Below, piece after piece: positions 19,801 through 29,004 of a stretch of DNA of 64,000 nucleotides. Numbering within the stretch: position 1 is the first letter of the stretch; each line of letters begins with the position of its first letter. Location of the stretch: assembly GCF_022662015.1 (NCBI RefSeq), contig NZ_JAKMCM010000006.1:62001-126000 (forward strand), in the 5' to 3' direction. The notes under the pieces are model-generated. The model did no database searches, was not told where the DNA came from, and saw nothing but the letters and a program-made list of their open reading frames with translations. A program made the position numbers and the translations under genes. This DNA comes from Aestuariivivens sediminicola (GTDB lineage Bacteria > Bacteroidota > Bacteroidia > Flavobacteriales > Flavobacteriaceae).

Positions 19801-20555
19801 TTATTCTGTTGAATCAGTTCTCTCAGCTTCGTGTATTTTAAGAAGGTAATATGAGCTGTTTGTACACAGATTACCAAACCGTTGACTCCATCTAAAACGC
19901 CAAGTCTAAAAAAGTAGGCTTTAATAAATGCCCATAACGGATTAAACCAGATCTTATAAAATGGGGCCTTTTTCCCATACTCATAGTAGGCCCTGGCGGC
20001 AATGGTCGAAAAATATTCTGTTTTCTTATTGAATTCGCTATAGCTCTGGTAGGTCCAATGTAAAATATCCCCTGTCAACCGTCCTGATGTTGCACCTTTC
20101 TCCAATCGAACGGCATCGTGGGGGTTAATGCCCTCCCACCGGGCCCTTCGGCGGTCAAAAACGCGCAGCTTTCTATTGGGATACCAATCGGAATGCTTTA
20201 TCCATTGGCCACAAAAATTGTTAAACCGATTGCAGTAATACCCGTCATTCGTCCAATTGGATTTGAGTTTGATAATGGATTGTTGTAATGGTTCAGACAG
20301 TGCTTCATCGCCATCAAGCGAGACGATATGATCAAAGGAGGCTTTGGACAAGGCGAAATTTTTCTGTTCTATATAACCCAGGAACTCCTGTTCAATAAAT
20401 GTCACACCATGATCTAAACAAATGGATTTGGTGCGATCGGTAGAGAAGGAATCCACGACCACAATTTCATCAACAACGGGTTGAAGTGATCGCAGGCACT
20501 TTTCTATATTCCGCTCTTCATTGTAGGTTATAACAACCCCCGATAGTTTGACCAT
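19797..20555 (-). CDS. Glycosyltransferase family 2, WaaE/LgtF-like
   Basis: This 252-residue GT-A enzyme has the N-terminal motif LSGVVITYNEERNIEKCL, then VVDSFSTDRT (first aspartate site), FALSKASFDHIVSLDGDEALS (DxD-like site at about residues 85-95) and W-rich acceptor-side patches (KLRVFDRRRARWEG, NPHDAVRLE). This order is typical of the WaaE/KdtX/LgtF-type enzymes that add glucose to the LPS/LOS core. It sits convergent to the WaaP-like kinase and divergent from the next GT2, which supports a core-oligosaccharide role. The donor and linkage are inferred. Confidence 0.82.
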   Translation of the reverse strand: MVKLSGVVITYNEERNIEKCLRSLQPVVDEIVVVDSFSTDRTKSICLDHGVTFIEQEFLGYIEQKNFALSKASFDHIVSLDGDEALSEPLQQSIIKLKSNWTNDGYYCNRFNNFCGQWIKHSDWYPNRKLRVFDRRRARWEGINPHDAVRLEKGATSGRLTGDILHWTYQSYSEFNKKTEYFSTIAARAYYEYGKKAPFYKIWFNPLWAFIKAYFFRLGVLDGVNGLVICVQTAHITFLKYTKLRELIQQNN

Positions 20556-20582
20556 AAGTATTAAATGATGGGTAAAAATAGT

Positions 20583-20590
20583 TATTTTTG
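20583..20590 (+). promoter_or_regulatory. Putative -7 box (TATTTTTG) nearly touching the start codon
   Basis: TATTTTTG fits TAnnTTTG and ends only 5 bases before the ATG at 20596. With a usual -7 placement the transcript would begin at or next to the A of ATG, that is, it would be leaderless. Confidence 0.4.
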
Positions 20591-20595
20591 CTGCA

Positions 20596-21420
20596 ATGAA
20601 TGCAGTAAAGGCCTCAGTAATTATAAGTACCTATAATCAGCCACAATGGTTAGAAAAAGTGTTATGGGGATATCAGGTTCAGACCTTTAAAGATTTTGAG
20701 ATTGTCATTGCCGATGATGGATCGAATGCCGAAACAAAAGTACTTATTGATTCCTTTAAAAAAAATTCACCACTGGAGATTAAGCATGTGTGGCAACCTG
20801 ACCAGGGTTTTCAAAAAACAAAGATTCTCAATAAAGCCATAGTGGCGTCTGCATATGATTACCTGATTTTTACGGATGGGGATTGTATTCCCAGAAACGA
20901 TTTCGTATCCGAACACATACGACTCAGACGCCGTAATTATTTTTTATCGGGAGGCTATTTTAAATTGCCAAAACCTCTTTCTGAGGCCATTACCCGACAG
21001 GATATCGAACATCAGGACTGTTTTAAACTGCGCTGGCTACAGACCCATGGTCTGGAAAAGAATTTTAAAGCGAATAAGCTTACGGCCTTTGGATTTAAAG
21101 CCTGGTTTTTAAATACATTCACACCAACAAAGGCAACTTTCGACGGCATGAATGTTTCCGGGTGGAAAAAGGATATATTGGAGGTGAATGGTTTTGATGA
21201 ACGCATGCAATACGGTGGTGAAGACCGTGAAATTGGAGAGCGTTTAATGAATAAGGGCATTGCATTCAGGCAGGTGCGATATAGTACCATATGTTTGCAT
21301 TTGTACCATGAACGCCCCTATCTCAATACCCTCGCGTTGGAAAAAAATAAGTTGATACGCAAACAAACGAGGCGATCTAAAACCGTTATGACCCCTTATG
21401 GGATTACGAAGCTGACTTAG
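20596..21420 (+). CDS. Glycosyltransferase family 2 with galactosyltransferase-type C-terminus
   Basis: This 274-residue protein has a GT2 N-terminal half: ASVIISTYNQPQWLEKVL at residues 6-23, VIADDGSNAET, and LIFTDGDCIPRNDFV with the DxD site at about 94-96. The C-terminal half has the galactosyltransferase-like (Glyco_transf_7C) patch MNVSGWKKDILEVNGFDERMQYGGEDREIGERL around 190-220, including the conserved GGEDRE. The WQPDQGFQKTKILNKAI stretch is common in family members that act on LOS or capsule. Its last 17 bases overlap the convergent gene at 21404-22483. The sugar specificity is not determined. Confidence 0.85.
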   Translation: MNAVKASVIISTYNQPQWLEKVLWGYQVQTFKDFEIVIADDGSNAETKVLIDSFKKNSPLEIKHVWQPDQGFQKTKILNKAIVASAYDYLIFTDGDCIPRNDFVSEHIRLRRRNYFLSGGYFKLPKPLSEAITRQDIEHQDCFKLRWLQTHGLEKNFKANKLTAFGFKAWFLNTFTPTKATFDGMNVSGWKKDILEVNGFDERMQYGGEDREIGERLMNKGIAFRQVRYSTICLHLYHERPYLNTLALEKNKLIRKQTRRSKTVMTPYGITKLT

Positions 21421-22483
21421 GCAGTGTAAAAGGCCTGTTAAAGCTTTTAAGGGTGAAGTGGTTTAAGGTTTTTCTGATTTTGTACTTTCGCATTAAGTTA
21501 AGCGGCTTATTCTTGAGATAGCTTTTATCCTTGTGTAAAAATGCGATGGTCGCCTCGATGACGCGCGCACTCGATTTTCCATCAGTGTAGGGGTGAAGTG
21601 CCTGGTTAAAGACCTTCAACTCCTCTAAAATAGCCTTTGGATAGGATAATGCCTTTAAAATGGCGGGTTCTATATCTGTTGCCGAGGTGATATTGATTAA
21701 ATACGGTTTCGGTTTGTAATGGTTAAACGTGACAATAGGCTTTTCCTGCAATCCAAATTCCTGAATGGCCGAGGTGGTATCCGAAAACATCATATCGGCC
21801 TCACGGAATAAAGGAATGAGTGCTGTTGTATCCCTGTAGCTGAAATAGGCATTGTTTAGGCCGGCCCACTTTTCTTTAATATCCCTTGGGATTTTAGGAT
21901 GAAGTACCATGATAAAGCGATATTTCCCCGAATTGGCCAATCCCTTTATGGATTCAAAAACGGCGTCGTTATGTGCCAGGCTCAATCGTTCTGTAAATGT
22001 TGAGGCTATGAAGATGGTAGGCAGGTCCGAATTCCGGTTCCGTACAATGGGGAATAACGGATCAACTTTACTCCAACCGGTTTCGATAACGTCGAAGTGT
22101 CTGCGTTTTTTGGCGATCGACTTAAACACGGAAGTCGTGCTAGGGCCTTGGGTACAATACAGATCGAACAATCCTCTGATTCGAAAATGGTCTTTTTTAA
22201 AGGTTCTTTTTTCTGCATTGAACCCATGAAAAATCTGGACCTTGAGACAATTTATAAAATCGGGAACGGTATCCGTAGCGGCTAAAATGATATGTGGGCC
22301 GTAATCACAAACCTGTTCAATGGTGTCCAACACATGCTCCTTGTCGACAAGTGCTTTTTTACCGGCTTCCAGATCACTGAACCAATAAATGGAATACCCA
22401 CGTTTTAAAATCTCTTTTTCAAGGGGCATCCCAATGGGAAGGGCATAACTATAGGAGATATAGATTAAAAATTTATAGTGCAT
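21404..22483 (-). CDS. CDP-glycerol glycerophosphotransferase-like protein
   Basis: This 359-residue protein has the TagF/CDP-glycerol glycerophosphotransferase-type GT-B signature: VQIFHGFNAEKRTFKK (about residues 82-97, the conserved HG site), LYCTQGPSTTSVF, HFDVIETGWSKVDPLF, VLHPKIPRDI and MFSDTTSAIQEFGLQEKPIVTF (the conserved SDxSS-like loop). In Gram-negative bacteria such proteins are thought to decorate surface glycans with phospho-polyols or act as glycosyltransferases in glycan loci. It overlaps the convergent GT2 gene by 17 bases. Activity is inferred from the family. Confidence 0.75.
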   Translation of the reverse strand: MHYKFLIYISYSYALPIGMPLEKEILKRGYSIYWFSDLEAGKKALVDKEHVLDTIEQVCDYGPHIILAATDTVPDFINCLKVQIFHGFNAEKRTFKKDHFRIRGLFDLYCTQGPSTTSVFKSIAKKRRHFDVIETGWSKVDPLFPIVRNRNSDLPTIFIASTFTERLSLAHNDAVFESIKGLANSGKYRFIMVLHPKIPRDIKEKWAGLNNAYFSYRDTTALIPLFREADMMFSDTTSAIQEFGLQEKPIVTFNHYKPKPYLINITSATDIEPAILKALSYPKAILEELKVFNQALHPYTDGKSSARVIEATIAFLHKDKSYLKNKPLNLMRKYKIRKTLNHFTLKSFNRPFTLPKSAS

Positions 22484-22515
22484 AAGTTATAACGGACATC
22501 CTCACAAAGATACCA

Positions 22516-23703
22516 TTACCAATTAAAAAATCTCCGGTTTAAGGCCAATATATGTTTCCTGAGCTTGGCCTTTAGATCGACCCCGGTATCATATACCATT
22601 TGCTCATTGCTCGGGAATGGTATTCTTCTCCGTTCTGTCAGTGCTCTGTCCTCTTTGTCCAGCGCACGTTTATCACCGCGCATCCTGCCATAGAAATGCT
22701 CGAAAACGAATCCACTGTCAATGGTAAAATTATCGAGTACTTGATTGGTGTTTAAATCGATATGAACGACATCGGCAATGATTTGTGTGGATTTAAACTG
22801 CTTGATTTCTTTTAAACGGCATTTTACGGTTACTATTTTGTCTATTTTGATGTCATTCCCCAGGCTGTCCTTGGCGACATTCCCGTCGCTGTCCAGTTGA
22901 TAGGTCCAACCGTCAATAATCTCCTTTTCCCGAATCAATTCGCGCTCGCTAATGCTTTCTGGGGAAATAATGATGCGCTTTAAATTTAATTCCATGGCGT
23001 AATCGTATGCAATGCCTTCGGCTCTTTGCGCATGATAGGTCATCCAAAAATTGTCGATGCCATAGGTGTCAAAATTCAGCAGGTCTTCCTCCAATTGACG
23101 CGGAATAATTTGTTGGGTATCATTATGAATCGTAACATAAATATAGGCCATGCCACGCTCATGAGCTTCATTTAATAATGCTCTGGTGTTTTCATAGTTG
23201 GGATTTATATTTTCGACGTACGCCAACGTGTTATAGGCTTCCCGCATACTGTTCTTGTCATCCAATTCCAAAAGTTGCAAGCCTTTTTCATATAAATGGT
23301 CCGATGTTTTTTCCGTATACCTAAGGATCACATCACTGTAATTGCTGAATTTAAAAGAAACGGTTTTACCGTTTAGGGTTAGGGGTAATAGTGGTTTTAT
23401 AAGCTCCTGTCTGGAATCCAGGTCTAAATAGCGCTCATAGATTTCCCGGTACATCTCCGGATTATCATCTTTTTTAAGGTGTTCAATGCTACTTAAATCC
23501 CGCTCATTCGCTTTGGTGTAGGCATCATAAAGGGTAAAAACGTAATCCTGTTTCCTTTTTGCATTTTTATTTGTGCTCAGTTTCTTTATTGACGTTGCAA
23601 TAGCCTCATCGTAATTTCCATAACTAACAGCCTTTTGGACTTGCTTCCGGGTATTGCAAGCACAGAGTATTACGAACAATATAAGGAGTAAATTTATCTT
23701 CAT
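22516..23703 (-). CDS. Outer-membrane-type lipoprotein of unknown function with TPR-like region
   Basis: This 395-residue protein has a lipoprotein signal peptide (LLLILFVILCAC, acylated Cys at about residue 16). The first half is helix-rich and TPR-like (repeated A/Y/L patterns around YGNYDEAIATSIKKL and YEKGLQLLEL). The second half appears mixed alpha/beta with DVVHIDLNTNQVLDNFTI and a conserved-looking tail (RRRIPFPSNEQMVYDTG). I do not recognise a functional family. It sits downstream of fumarylacetoacetase with a 153-base gap, so it probably has its own promoter. An envelope location is likely; nothing more can be said. Confidence 0.75.
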   Translation of the reverse strand: MKINLLLILFVILCACNTRKQVQKAVSYGNYDEAIATSIKKLSTNKNAKRKQDYVFTLYDAYTKANERDLSSIEHLKKDDNPEMYREIYERYLDLDSRQELIKPLLPLTLNGKTVSFKFSNYSDVILRYTEKTSDHLYEKGLQLLELDDKNSMREAYNTLAYVENINPNYENTRALLNEAHERGMAYIYVTIHNDTQQIIPRQLEEDLLNFDTYGIDNFWMTYHAQRAEGIAYDYAMELNLKRIIISPESISERELIREKEIIDGWTYQLDSDGNVAKDSLGNDIKIDKIVTVKCRLKEIKQFKSTQIIADVVHIDLNTNQVLDNFTIDSGFVFEHFYGRMRGDKRALDKEDRALTERRRIPFPSNEQMVYDTGVDLKAKLRKHILALNRRFFNW

Positions 23704-23856
23704 CTATTTAAAACGTTTTGTTCAACATGAAGCAATTAAACTGGTTAATGCTTATTTCATAAGCTAGGCCTTACGGTCCTACTCAATACGGTATCCAATA
23801 GTAATGCCAAAATAAAACTAAAAATGGGAAAACCAGTGTAATAAACTGATAAACAA

Positions 23857-25149
23857 TTATTTATTCTTTTTAAATACAGGAAGTAGTTTTGTTGAAACCT
23901 CACCAAAACCGATACGTGTATCATCCTTTTTGCAATAGCCTCTCATAATAACCGTATCGTGATCGTTTATGAACTTCCGTTCTGAACCATCCTTCATTTT
24001 AATGGGTTTTGTACCCTTCCAGGTGAGTTCCAGCATAGAACCGTAGGATTCCGGGGTAGGGCCTGAAATCGTTCCACTACCCATCATGTCCCCGGAGTTA
24101 ACCGGACAGCCGTTTATGGTATGATGCGCCAGTTGCTGCGACATGTTCCAGTACATGTATTTAAAATTGGATTTACAGACGGTCTGTTCTTTAGCCCCTT
24201 TAGGTTGAATGGCCACTTCCAGATTGATGTCGAAACTTTTTTTCCCTTTGTACTTCAAATAGTCCAGTTGTGGTTTAATGGGTTTAGGACCCTCCACGCG
24301 GTAGGGTTCCAAAGCATCCAGGGTAACGATCCATGGAGAAATTGAGGAGGCGAAATTTTTAGCAAGGAAGGGTCCCAGTGGCACATATTCCCATTTTTGA
24401 ATATCACGTGCGCTCCAGTCGTTCAATAAAACCAACCCGAATATATATTCCTCAGCCTCATTGACGGGGATGGGCTCACCAAGATCATTGGCGTCCGTAG
24501 TAATAAAGGCCATTTCTAACTCAAAATCCACAAGTTTACTGGGGCCGAATACGGGTTCTGATGCACCCTCGGGTAAAATCTGTCCCTGAGGTCGGTGTAC
24601 CGGAATTCCGGAAGGGATGATTGACGAACTTCTACCATGATAGCCAACCGGTATGTGCAACCAGTTAGGTAAAAGCGCATTATCCGGATCCCTGAACATG
24701 GTACCAACATTGGTGGCATGTTCCATACTGGAATAGAAGTCCGTATAATCTCCTATTTGAACGGGTAACTGCATTTCAATCTCATCCAGCCTGAATAACA
24801 CAATTTCCTTGTGTTGTTTGTTGTTCTTAAGGCTGTTGTTCTCAGCATCAAAAATATGGGCAATGCGATTTCTAACGGCGCGCCATGTTTTTCTCCCATC
24901 TGCGATAAAATCGTTCAAGGTGTCCTGAAGAAAAATATCATCCGTAAGGGGAATGCCCTCAAAATAACCTAATTGGTGTAATGCGCCTAGATCGATTGCA
25001 GTATCTCCAATTCTTGTGCCGATGGTAATGATATCATCACGTGTTAGGAACACACCAAAGGGAATATTCTGAATGGGGAAATCTGAGTTTTTATCTACAT
25101 GTAACCATGAAGTTCTATCGGGATTGTTAGCTGAGATCGACGTGTGCAT
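23857..25149 (-). CDS. fahA: Fumarylacetoacetase
   Basis: This 430-residue enzyme performs the last step of tyrosine catabolism, hydrolysing 4-fumarylacetoacetate to fumarate and acetoacetate in the cytosol. Family signatures are clear: PVGYHGRSSSIIPSGIPVHRPQGQ around residues 165-190 (catalytic His), VDFELEMAF (metal-binding Glu residues), LLNDWSARDIQKWEYVPLGPFLAKNF around 245-270, and GDMMGSGTISGP near 350. Length matches the eukaryotic and bacterial enzyme. The 185-base gap to the divergent glyA holds both promoters. No other tyrosine catabolism gene is in the window. Confidence 0.95.
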   Translation of the reverse strand: MHTSISANNPDRTSWLHVDKNSDFPIQNIPFGVFLTRDDIITIGTRIGDTAIDLGALHQLGYFEGIPLTDDIFLQDTLNDFIADGRKTWRAVRNRIAHIFDAENNSLKNNKQHKEIVLFRLDEIEMQLPVQIGDYTDFYSSMEHATNVGTMFRDPDNALLPNWLHIPVGYHGRSSSIIPSGIPVHRPQGQILPEGASEPVFGPSKLVDFELEMAFITTDANDLGEPIPVNEAEEYIFGLVLLNDWSARDIQKWEYVPLGPFLAKNFASSISPWIVTLDALEPYRVEGPKPIKPQLDYLKYKGKKSFDINLEVAIQPKGAKEQTVCKSNFKYMYWNMSQQLAHHTINGCPVNSGDMMGSGTISGPTPESYGSMLELTWKGTKPIKMKDGSERKFINDHDTVIMRGYCKKDDTRIGFGEVSTKLLPVFKKNK

Positions 25150-25177
25150 TTACGATTTGTTTTTAAATATTTCTAAT

Positions 25178-25185
25178 CAAACCTA
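25178..25185 (-). promoter_or_regulatory. Putative -7 promoter box (TAGGTTTG) for fahA
   Basis: TAGGTTTG on the minus strand fits TAnnTTTG and lies 28 bases upstream of the fahA ATG at 25149. Confidence 0.45.
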
Positions 25186-25273
25186 CATAATTTTTTTAAA
25201 AAAACAGTGAAAATTCAGGTTAATTATGACAGTTAATAAAATGGTTCAAAACTTAAAGGTAAATATATATTTT

Positions 25274-25307
25274 TTGACGTATTTAACTAATCTATTTGCT
25301 ATTTTTG
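25274..25307 (+). promoter_or_regulatory. Putative promoter for glyA
   Basis: TTG at 25274-25276 and TATTTTTG at 25300-25307 fit the -33 and -7 elements of Bacteroidetes promoters, with 23 bases between them. The -7 box lies 27 bases before the ATG at 25335. Confidence 0.5.
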
Positions 25308-25334
25308 CCCAACATATAACCAGATTTTAATTTT

Positions 25335-26606
25335 ATGCAACGCGACGAACAAATATTTGAACTTATTCAAGCCGAAAAAGAGCGACAACTACATGGCATA
25401 GAACTTATTGCTTCAGAGAATTTTGTAAGCGATCAGGTTATGGAAGCCGCAGGTTCTGTTTTAACCAATAAATATGCTGAAGGGTATCCTGGTAAACGTT
25501 ATTACGGTGGTTGCGAAGTGGTCGATGAAGTAGAGCAAATAGCCATCGACAGAGCCAAGGCATTGTTTGGTGCTGCTTATGTAAACGTTCAACCGCACTC
25601 TGGAAGTCAGGCCAATACCGCAGTATTCGCTGCGTGTCTGAAACCGGGAGACAAGATTTTAGGGTTCGACTTGTCGCATGGGGGGCATTTAACCCACGGA
25701 TCGCCGGTTAATTTTTCAGGTAAGCTCTACAATCCTGTATTTTATGGTGTAGAGCAGGAGACAGGGGTGTTGAATTATGATAAAATTCAGGCGATTGCAA
25801 CTAAAGAACAACCAAAATTGATCATAGCAGGGGCGTCCGCCTACTCACGAGATATAGATTTTATGCGATTCAGGGACATCGCAGACCGTGTTGGAGCGAT
25901 CTTGTTAGCCGACATTTCACACCCTGCAGGACTTATAGCCAAAGGGATTTTAAATGATCCTATCCCGCATTGCCATATTGTAACCACAACGACACATAAG
26001 ACTTTACGCGGTCCTCGAGGTGGTATGATTATGATGGGTGCCGATTTTGACAATCCATTTGGTATTACTTTGAAGAATGGGAAGTTACGTAAGATGTCGT
26101 CTCTCTTGGATTCAGCAGTCTTTCCCGGAAATCAGGGCGGACCTTTAGAACATATTATTGCGGCCAAGGCCATTGCCTTTGGAGAAGCATTAACCGATGA
26201 ATTTTTGCATTACCAGCTGCAGGTAAAACGCAATGCCTCGGCACTGGCACAAGCATTGGTAGCTAAAGATTATCATATTATTTCAGGAGGCACTGATAAC
26301 CATATGATGTTGATCGATTTGCGCAATAAGGATATTTCGGGTAAGGATGCAGAACTTGCGTTGGTAAAAGCCGATATTACGGCCAATAAGAACATGGTCC
26401 CTTTTGATGATAAATCACCTTTTGTAACATCGGGTATTCGATTAGGGGTAGCTGCCGTGACCACGCGCGGTTTGAAGGAAACAGATATGACAACGATTGC
26501 CGAATTCATCGATGAGGTGATTAGCAATCATGAAGATGACGATCTGTTGCAAGCGGTAAAGTCTAAAGTCAATACCATGATGAAGGATAAGCCTTTGTTC
26601 GTATAG
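25335..26606 (+). CDS. glyA: Serine hydroxymethyltransferase
   Basis: This 423-residue PLP enzyme interconverts serine and glycine with tetrahydrofolate, feeding one-carbon metabolism. It shows [19 protein letters not shown] at residues 20-38, [29 protein letters not shown], the active-site region [17 protein letters not shown] with the PLP lysine at about residue 222, and [20 protein letters not shown]. Length and order are normal. It is monocistronic with its own promoter. Because it makes or consumes serine, it is metabolically relevant to any serine-using lipid synthase in the genome, but it is a housekeeping gene and not part of that cluster. Confidence 0.97.
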   Translation: MQRDEQIFELIQAEKERQLHGIELIASENFVSDQVMEAAGSVLTNKYAEGYPGKRYYGGCEVVDEVEQIAIDRAKALFGAAYVNVQPHSGSQANTAVFAACLKPGDKILGFDLSHGGHLTHGSPVNFSGKLYNPVFYGVEQETGVLNYDKIQAIATKEQPKLIIAGASAYSRDIDFMRFRDIADRVGAILLADISHPAGLIAKGILNDPIPHCHIVTTTTHKTLRGPRGGMIMMGADFDNPFGITLKNGKLRKMSSLLDSAVFPGNQGGPLEHIIAAKAIAFGEALTDEFLHYQLQVKRNASALAQALVAKDYHIISGGTDNHMMLIDLRNKDISGKDAELALVKADITANKNMVPFDDKSPFVTSGIRLGVAAVTTRGLKETDMTTIAEFIDEVISNHEDDDLLQAVKSKVNTMMKDKPLFV

Positions 26607-26685
26607 TGCGGTCCTAACGCACTAATAAGCACATCATTTTCTGTAGGTTTGAAGCCTTTCAGATCGTATGTAGAATCCTTATGAG

Positions 26686-28251
26686 TTAGTCTTCTTCCGG
26701 GAAAATAATATGTTGGTAGGCCCCGAGATCAGGGGTGTTGGTGCGATCTACATTTAAAATATCATAGGGGACCTGATCCGAAAAAGTGGTATTACCCTGG
26801 TTAATTCCCGCAGATTCCTCGCCAATAATCAATTGGTTGGTACCGGGATCTTTAAAATGCGGGTCTGCATTGAAGATCGTACCTTCATAGTGATTCGTAT
26901 CTGACAAATTGTAATTAGGCCCTGTAAAGTTATTGTTGTTGTCCTCGAACCGAATTAAACAATTGGTAAATTTAAAATTGAAGGCAACGGCATCATCTTC
27001 AATTTCATCCAATAATATCTCCGGGTTGTCATTACCGTAAATAATACAGTTGTTAAAATTAGCTTCGTCTAAATCGGCTATGATTGCTGTATTTTCTTCA
27101 TCAAGGACAAAATTATTCAAAAGCAGGGCAGGGAATTGCCTGAATCCGTTGTTCCAGTAATTCGCAATCGTACTATGGGTTACATTGTATTTCCCCCCTA
27201 AAGTACCGGCAAAAGATGACTGTCCCGCATTATTCAAGACCACATTCTCAGCTCTTATAGAGGTATTCCTACCTAAAATACCAAAACTCCCCGAATTATA
27301 AATCTGGGAATTCGCAATGGTGAGTTTGTCATTGACGGCATCCGGATTACCATCACATAAAATCCCGACCAGTGCATTTTTAATGGTTGCATAATTGATG
27401 CTGTTATCAACACTGCCATCAACCAGCCAGATGGTTCCCCATTGTCCCGGAACATCGGAAAATGTCGGTTCCAGACGATCACCCTCAAAAATAACTTCGT
27501 TTTCCATTAGATCCTGATCAGCACTAAGACTGCCGTTCACTTGCAAAGAGGCATTGTTTGAAACTATAATACCTGAGTTCTCATGAAAATGAATGCGTGC
27601 CCCGGCTTCAATGTTTAGGGTTTCCCCTTCAGGTACGGCTGCAAAACCATATATAACATAGGGTTTTTCATTGGTGAAGGTCAATTCTTCAGCCATTAAT
27701 TCGCGCCCCTGTAATTCGGTTTCAAGAGATGTGCCGCCAATATTCAGGGTCAGGGTCTCAATGACCTTTGTCGTGTTGTCGCGATTGGGGTAAATAAAAA
27801 CGGCATCCTTGACCAAGGTTACCAGTTCCACTTTCTGCAGATCCGAACCGGTACCAAATTCAATTTGATCCGTGTAGAGGTATGTGCCATCCGGATTCGA
27901 AAAATTATTAATATCGATGGTTGTTTCAACAAAGACATATAGGCTGTCCTCTGCCAATAATTCTACATTTTCAAATACTTTGCCGGGCATCCCGTCGACA
28001 CTCAGTCGGTAAGCCGACGATTCACCCAGTCCCAGTTTTACGGAGGCAATCGAAATATCGTCGTTGCTTCTGTTGTACACTTTAAGGGTATAGGTACTGG
28101 AACCAATATTAGTAAACACCGTATCCAGATACACCGTATCTTTCGAGAATTCTAAATTCCCCTTGCTTGGTACAAAATCGAAGTCCTTTCTACAAGAACT
28201 CCAAAACAGGATTAAAAACAAAGTAAATAAGAAGTAGAGTTGGCGTTTCAT
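26686..28251 (-). CDS. Lipoprotein with beta-helix-like repeats
   Basis: This 521-residue protein has a lipoprotein signal (FTLFLILFWSSC, Cys at about residue 20). The N-terminal third has beta-sandwich-like strands (LEFSKDTVYLDTVFTNIG, YTLKVYNRSNDDISI). From about residue 190 onward the strand-turn pattern with many N, G and I/V residues (ARIHFHENSGIIVSNNASLQVNG, NCIIYGNDNPEI) and the closing DILNVDRTNTPDLGAYQ resemble right-handed parallel beta-helix proteins of Bacteroidetes (choice-of-anchor Q/parallel beta-helix type). It is probably anchored in the outer membrane; enzyme activity is not evident. Confidence 0.78.
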   Translation of the reverse strand: MKRQLYFLFTLFLILFWSSCRKDFDFVPSKGNLEFSKDTVYLDTVFTNIGSSTYTLKVYNRSNDDISIASVKLGLGESSAYRLSVDGMPGKVFENVELLAEDSLYVFVETTIDINNFSNPDGTYLYTDQIEFGTGSDLQKVELVTLVKDAVFIYPNRDNTTKVIETLTLNIGGTSLETELQGRELMAEELTFTNEKPYVIYGFAAVPEGETLNIEAGARIHFHENSGIIVSNNASLQVNGSLSADQDLMENEVIFEGDRLEPTFSDVPGQWGTIWLVDGSVDNSINYATIKNALVGILCDGNPDAVNDKLTIANSQIYNSGSFGILGRNTSIRAENVVLNNAGQSSFAGTLGGKYNVTHSTIANYWNNGFRQFPALLLNNFVLDEENTAIIADLDEANFNNCIIYGNDNPEILLDEIEDDAVAFNFKFTNCLIRFEDNNNNFTGPNYNLSDTNHYEGTIFNADPHFKDPGTNQLIIGEESAGINQGNTTFSDQVPYDILNVDRTNTPDLGAYQHIIFPEED

Positions 28252-28409
28252 CTAAATAACCAAAATTTAAAAGCTAAAAATATAACTTTTAGGATTAGTA
28301 TTTGGTATGAAAACCAACATTTATTGTTTTCCCCATGTTATAAGCCGTAATATGGAAAATATCCGGCTTAAAACATCAGCGAAGGTGTTTTTGAACCCAA
28401 ACGAAGCGC

Positions 28410-28595
28410 TTAGTCTCTTACCCCTAATTTGATTAAAATGGTCTCCATTAAACACCATTTTGTGATTGAGGATTGTAACAAATTTGCACCTACGAACAAG
28501 GTAAACCAAAACCAGTTCGGGTTGACAAACATGCCTAATAATACACTCATAATAACAAAAGTACCTGCGATTGCTCTAATATACCTGTTTAACAT
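28410..28595 (-). CDS. YgaP-like transmembrane protein (DUF2892)
   Basis: This 61-residue protein matches the DUF2892/inner-membrane YgaP-like family: an N-terminal NRYIRAIAGTFVIMSVLLG segment, NPNWFWFTLFVGANLLQSSIT as the second membrane stretch, then CLMETILIKLGV, where the family usually has a Cys-Pro motif. It closes the five-gene efflux operon, 18 bases after the preceding stop. Family members often occur next to sulfur-transfer or stress genes under Crp/Fnr control. An open frame in another register over the same bases (28321-28509) is a shadow. Confidence 0.8.
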   Translation of the reverse strand: MLNRYIRAIAGTFVIMSVLLGMFVNPNWFWFTLFVGANLLQSSITKWCLMETILIKLGVRD

Positions 28596-28613
28596 ATTTC
28601 AATGATTTAAAAT

Positions 28614-28919
28614 TTATATTGATTTTTCTATGGGAACCACAATGGCCCTGATGGGATTGTTGGTCTGCAATGTTTTATTGAATTCTTTTATGTGTTCGAA
28701 TAGCGCATCGATATACACTTCATCTGTGAATGAAAAAAACAGAACCGATTCGTTTCCGGTATTTTCAAATCCGAACCAATTTGAAGCTTCCATTGCGGCA
28801 GTGGATGTTTTATACCCTTCGATGTCGGACTGGCTGAAATTTTTAATTTGCGCTTTTTTAAAGAGTTTTATCACCTCTTTGTGAAAGTCTTCTACGGCTG
28901 TAACAAGAACTAATTTCAT
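28614..28919 (-). CDS. Small PII-like protein of an RND efflux operon, function unknown
   Basis: From the ATG at 28919 the protein has about 101 residues (MKLVLVTAVEDFHKEVIKLF...), with an alternating beta-alpha-beta pattern and size like PII-type or DUF3240-type small proteins. These are found downstream of cation/hydrophobe RND pumps. An in-frame ATG at 28976 would add 19 residues; I prefer the shorter form because MKLVLV begins the first strand of the fold. It lies between the pump gene and the YgaP-like gene on the same strand, so it is part of the operon. A regulatory or accessory role for the pump is inference. Confidence 0.68.
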   Translation of the reverse strand: MKLVLVTAVEDFHKEVIKLFKKAQIKNFSQSDIEGYKTSTAAMEASNWFGFENTGNESVLFFSFTDEVYIDALFEHIKEFNKTLQTNNPIRAIVVPIEKSI

Positions 28920-29004
28920 ATTTCGATATTTATTGTTTGAAAGCATACAGGTAACACCCGGATCATCATACGCCATTGTATAAAAATCATTCTCGAAAGG
29001 GCTC

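Noticed and set aside
26602-26623. Hairpin AGTGCG...CGCACT at the end of glyA
   Set aside because: Only six pairs and no T run on either side; not convincing as a terminator.
28321-28509. 62-codon minus-strand frame overlapping the YgaP-like gene
   Set aside because: The other frame (28410-28595) matches the DUF2892 pattern; this one is a shadow.
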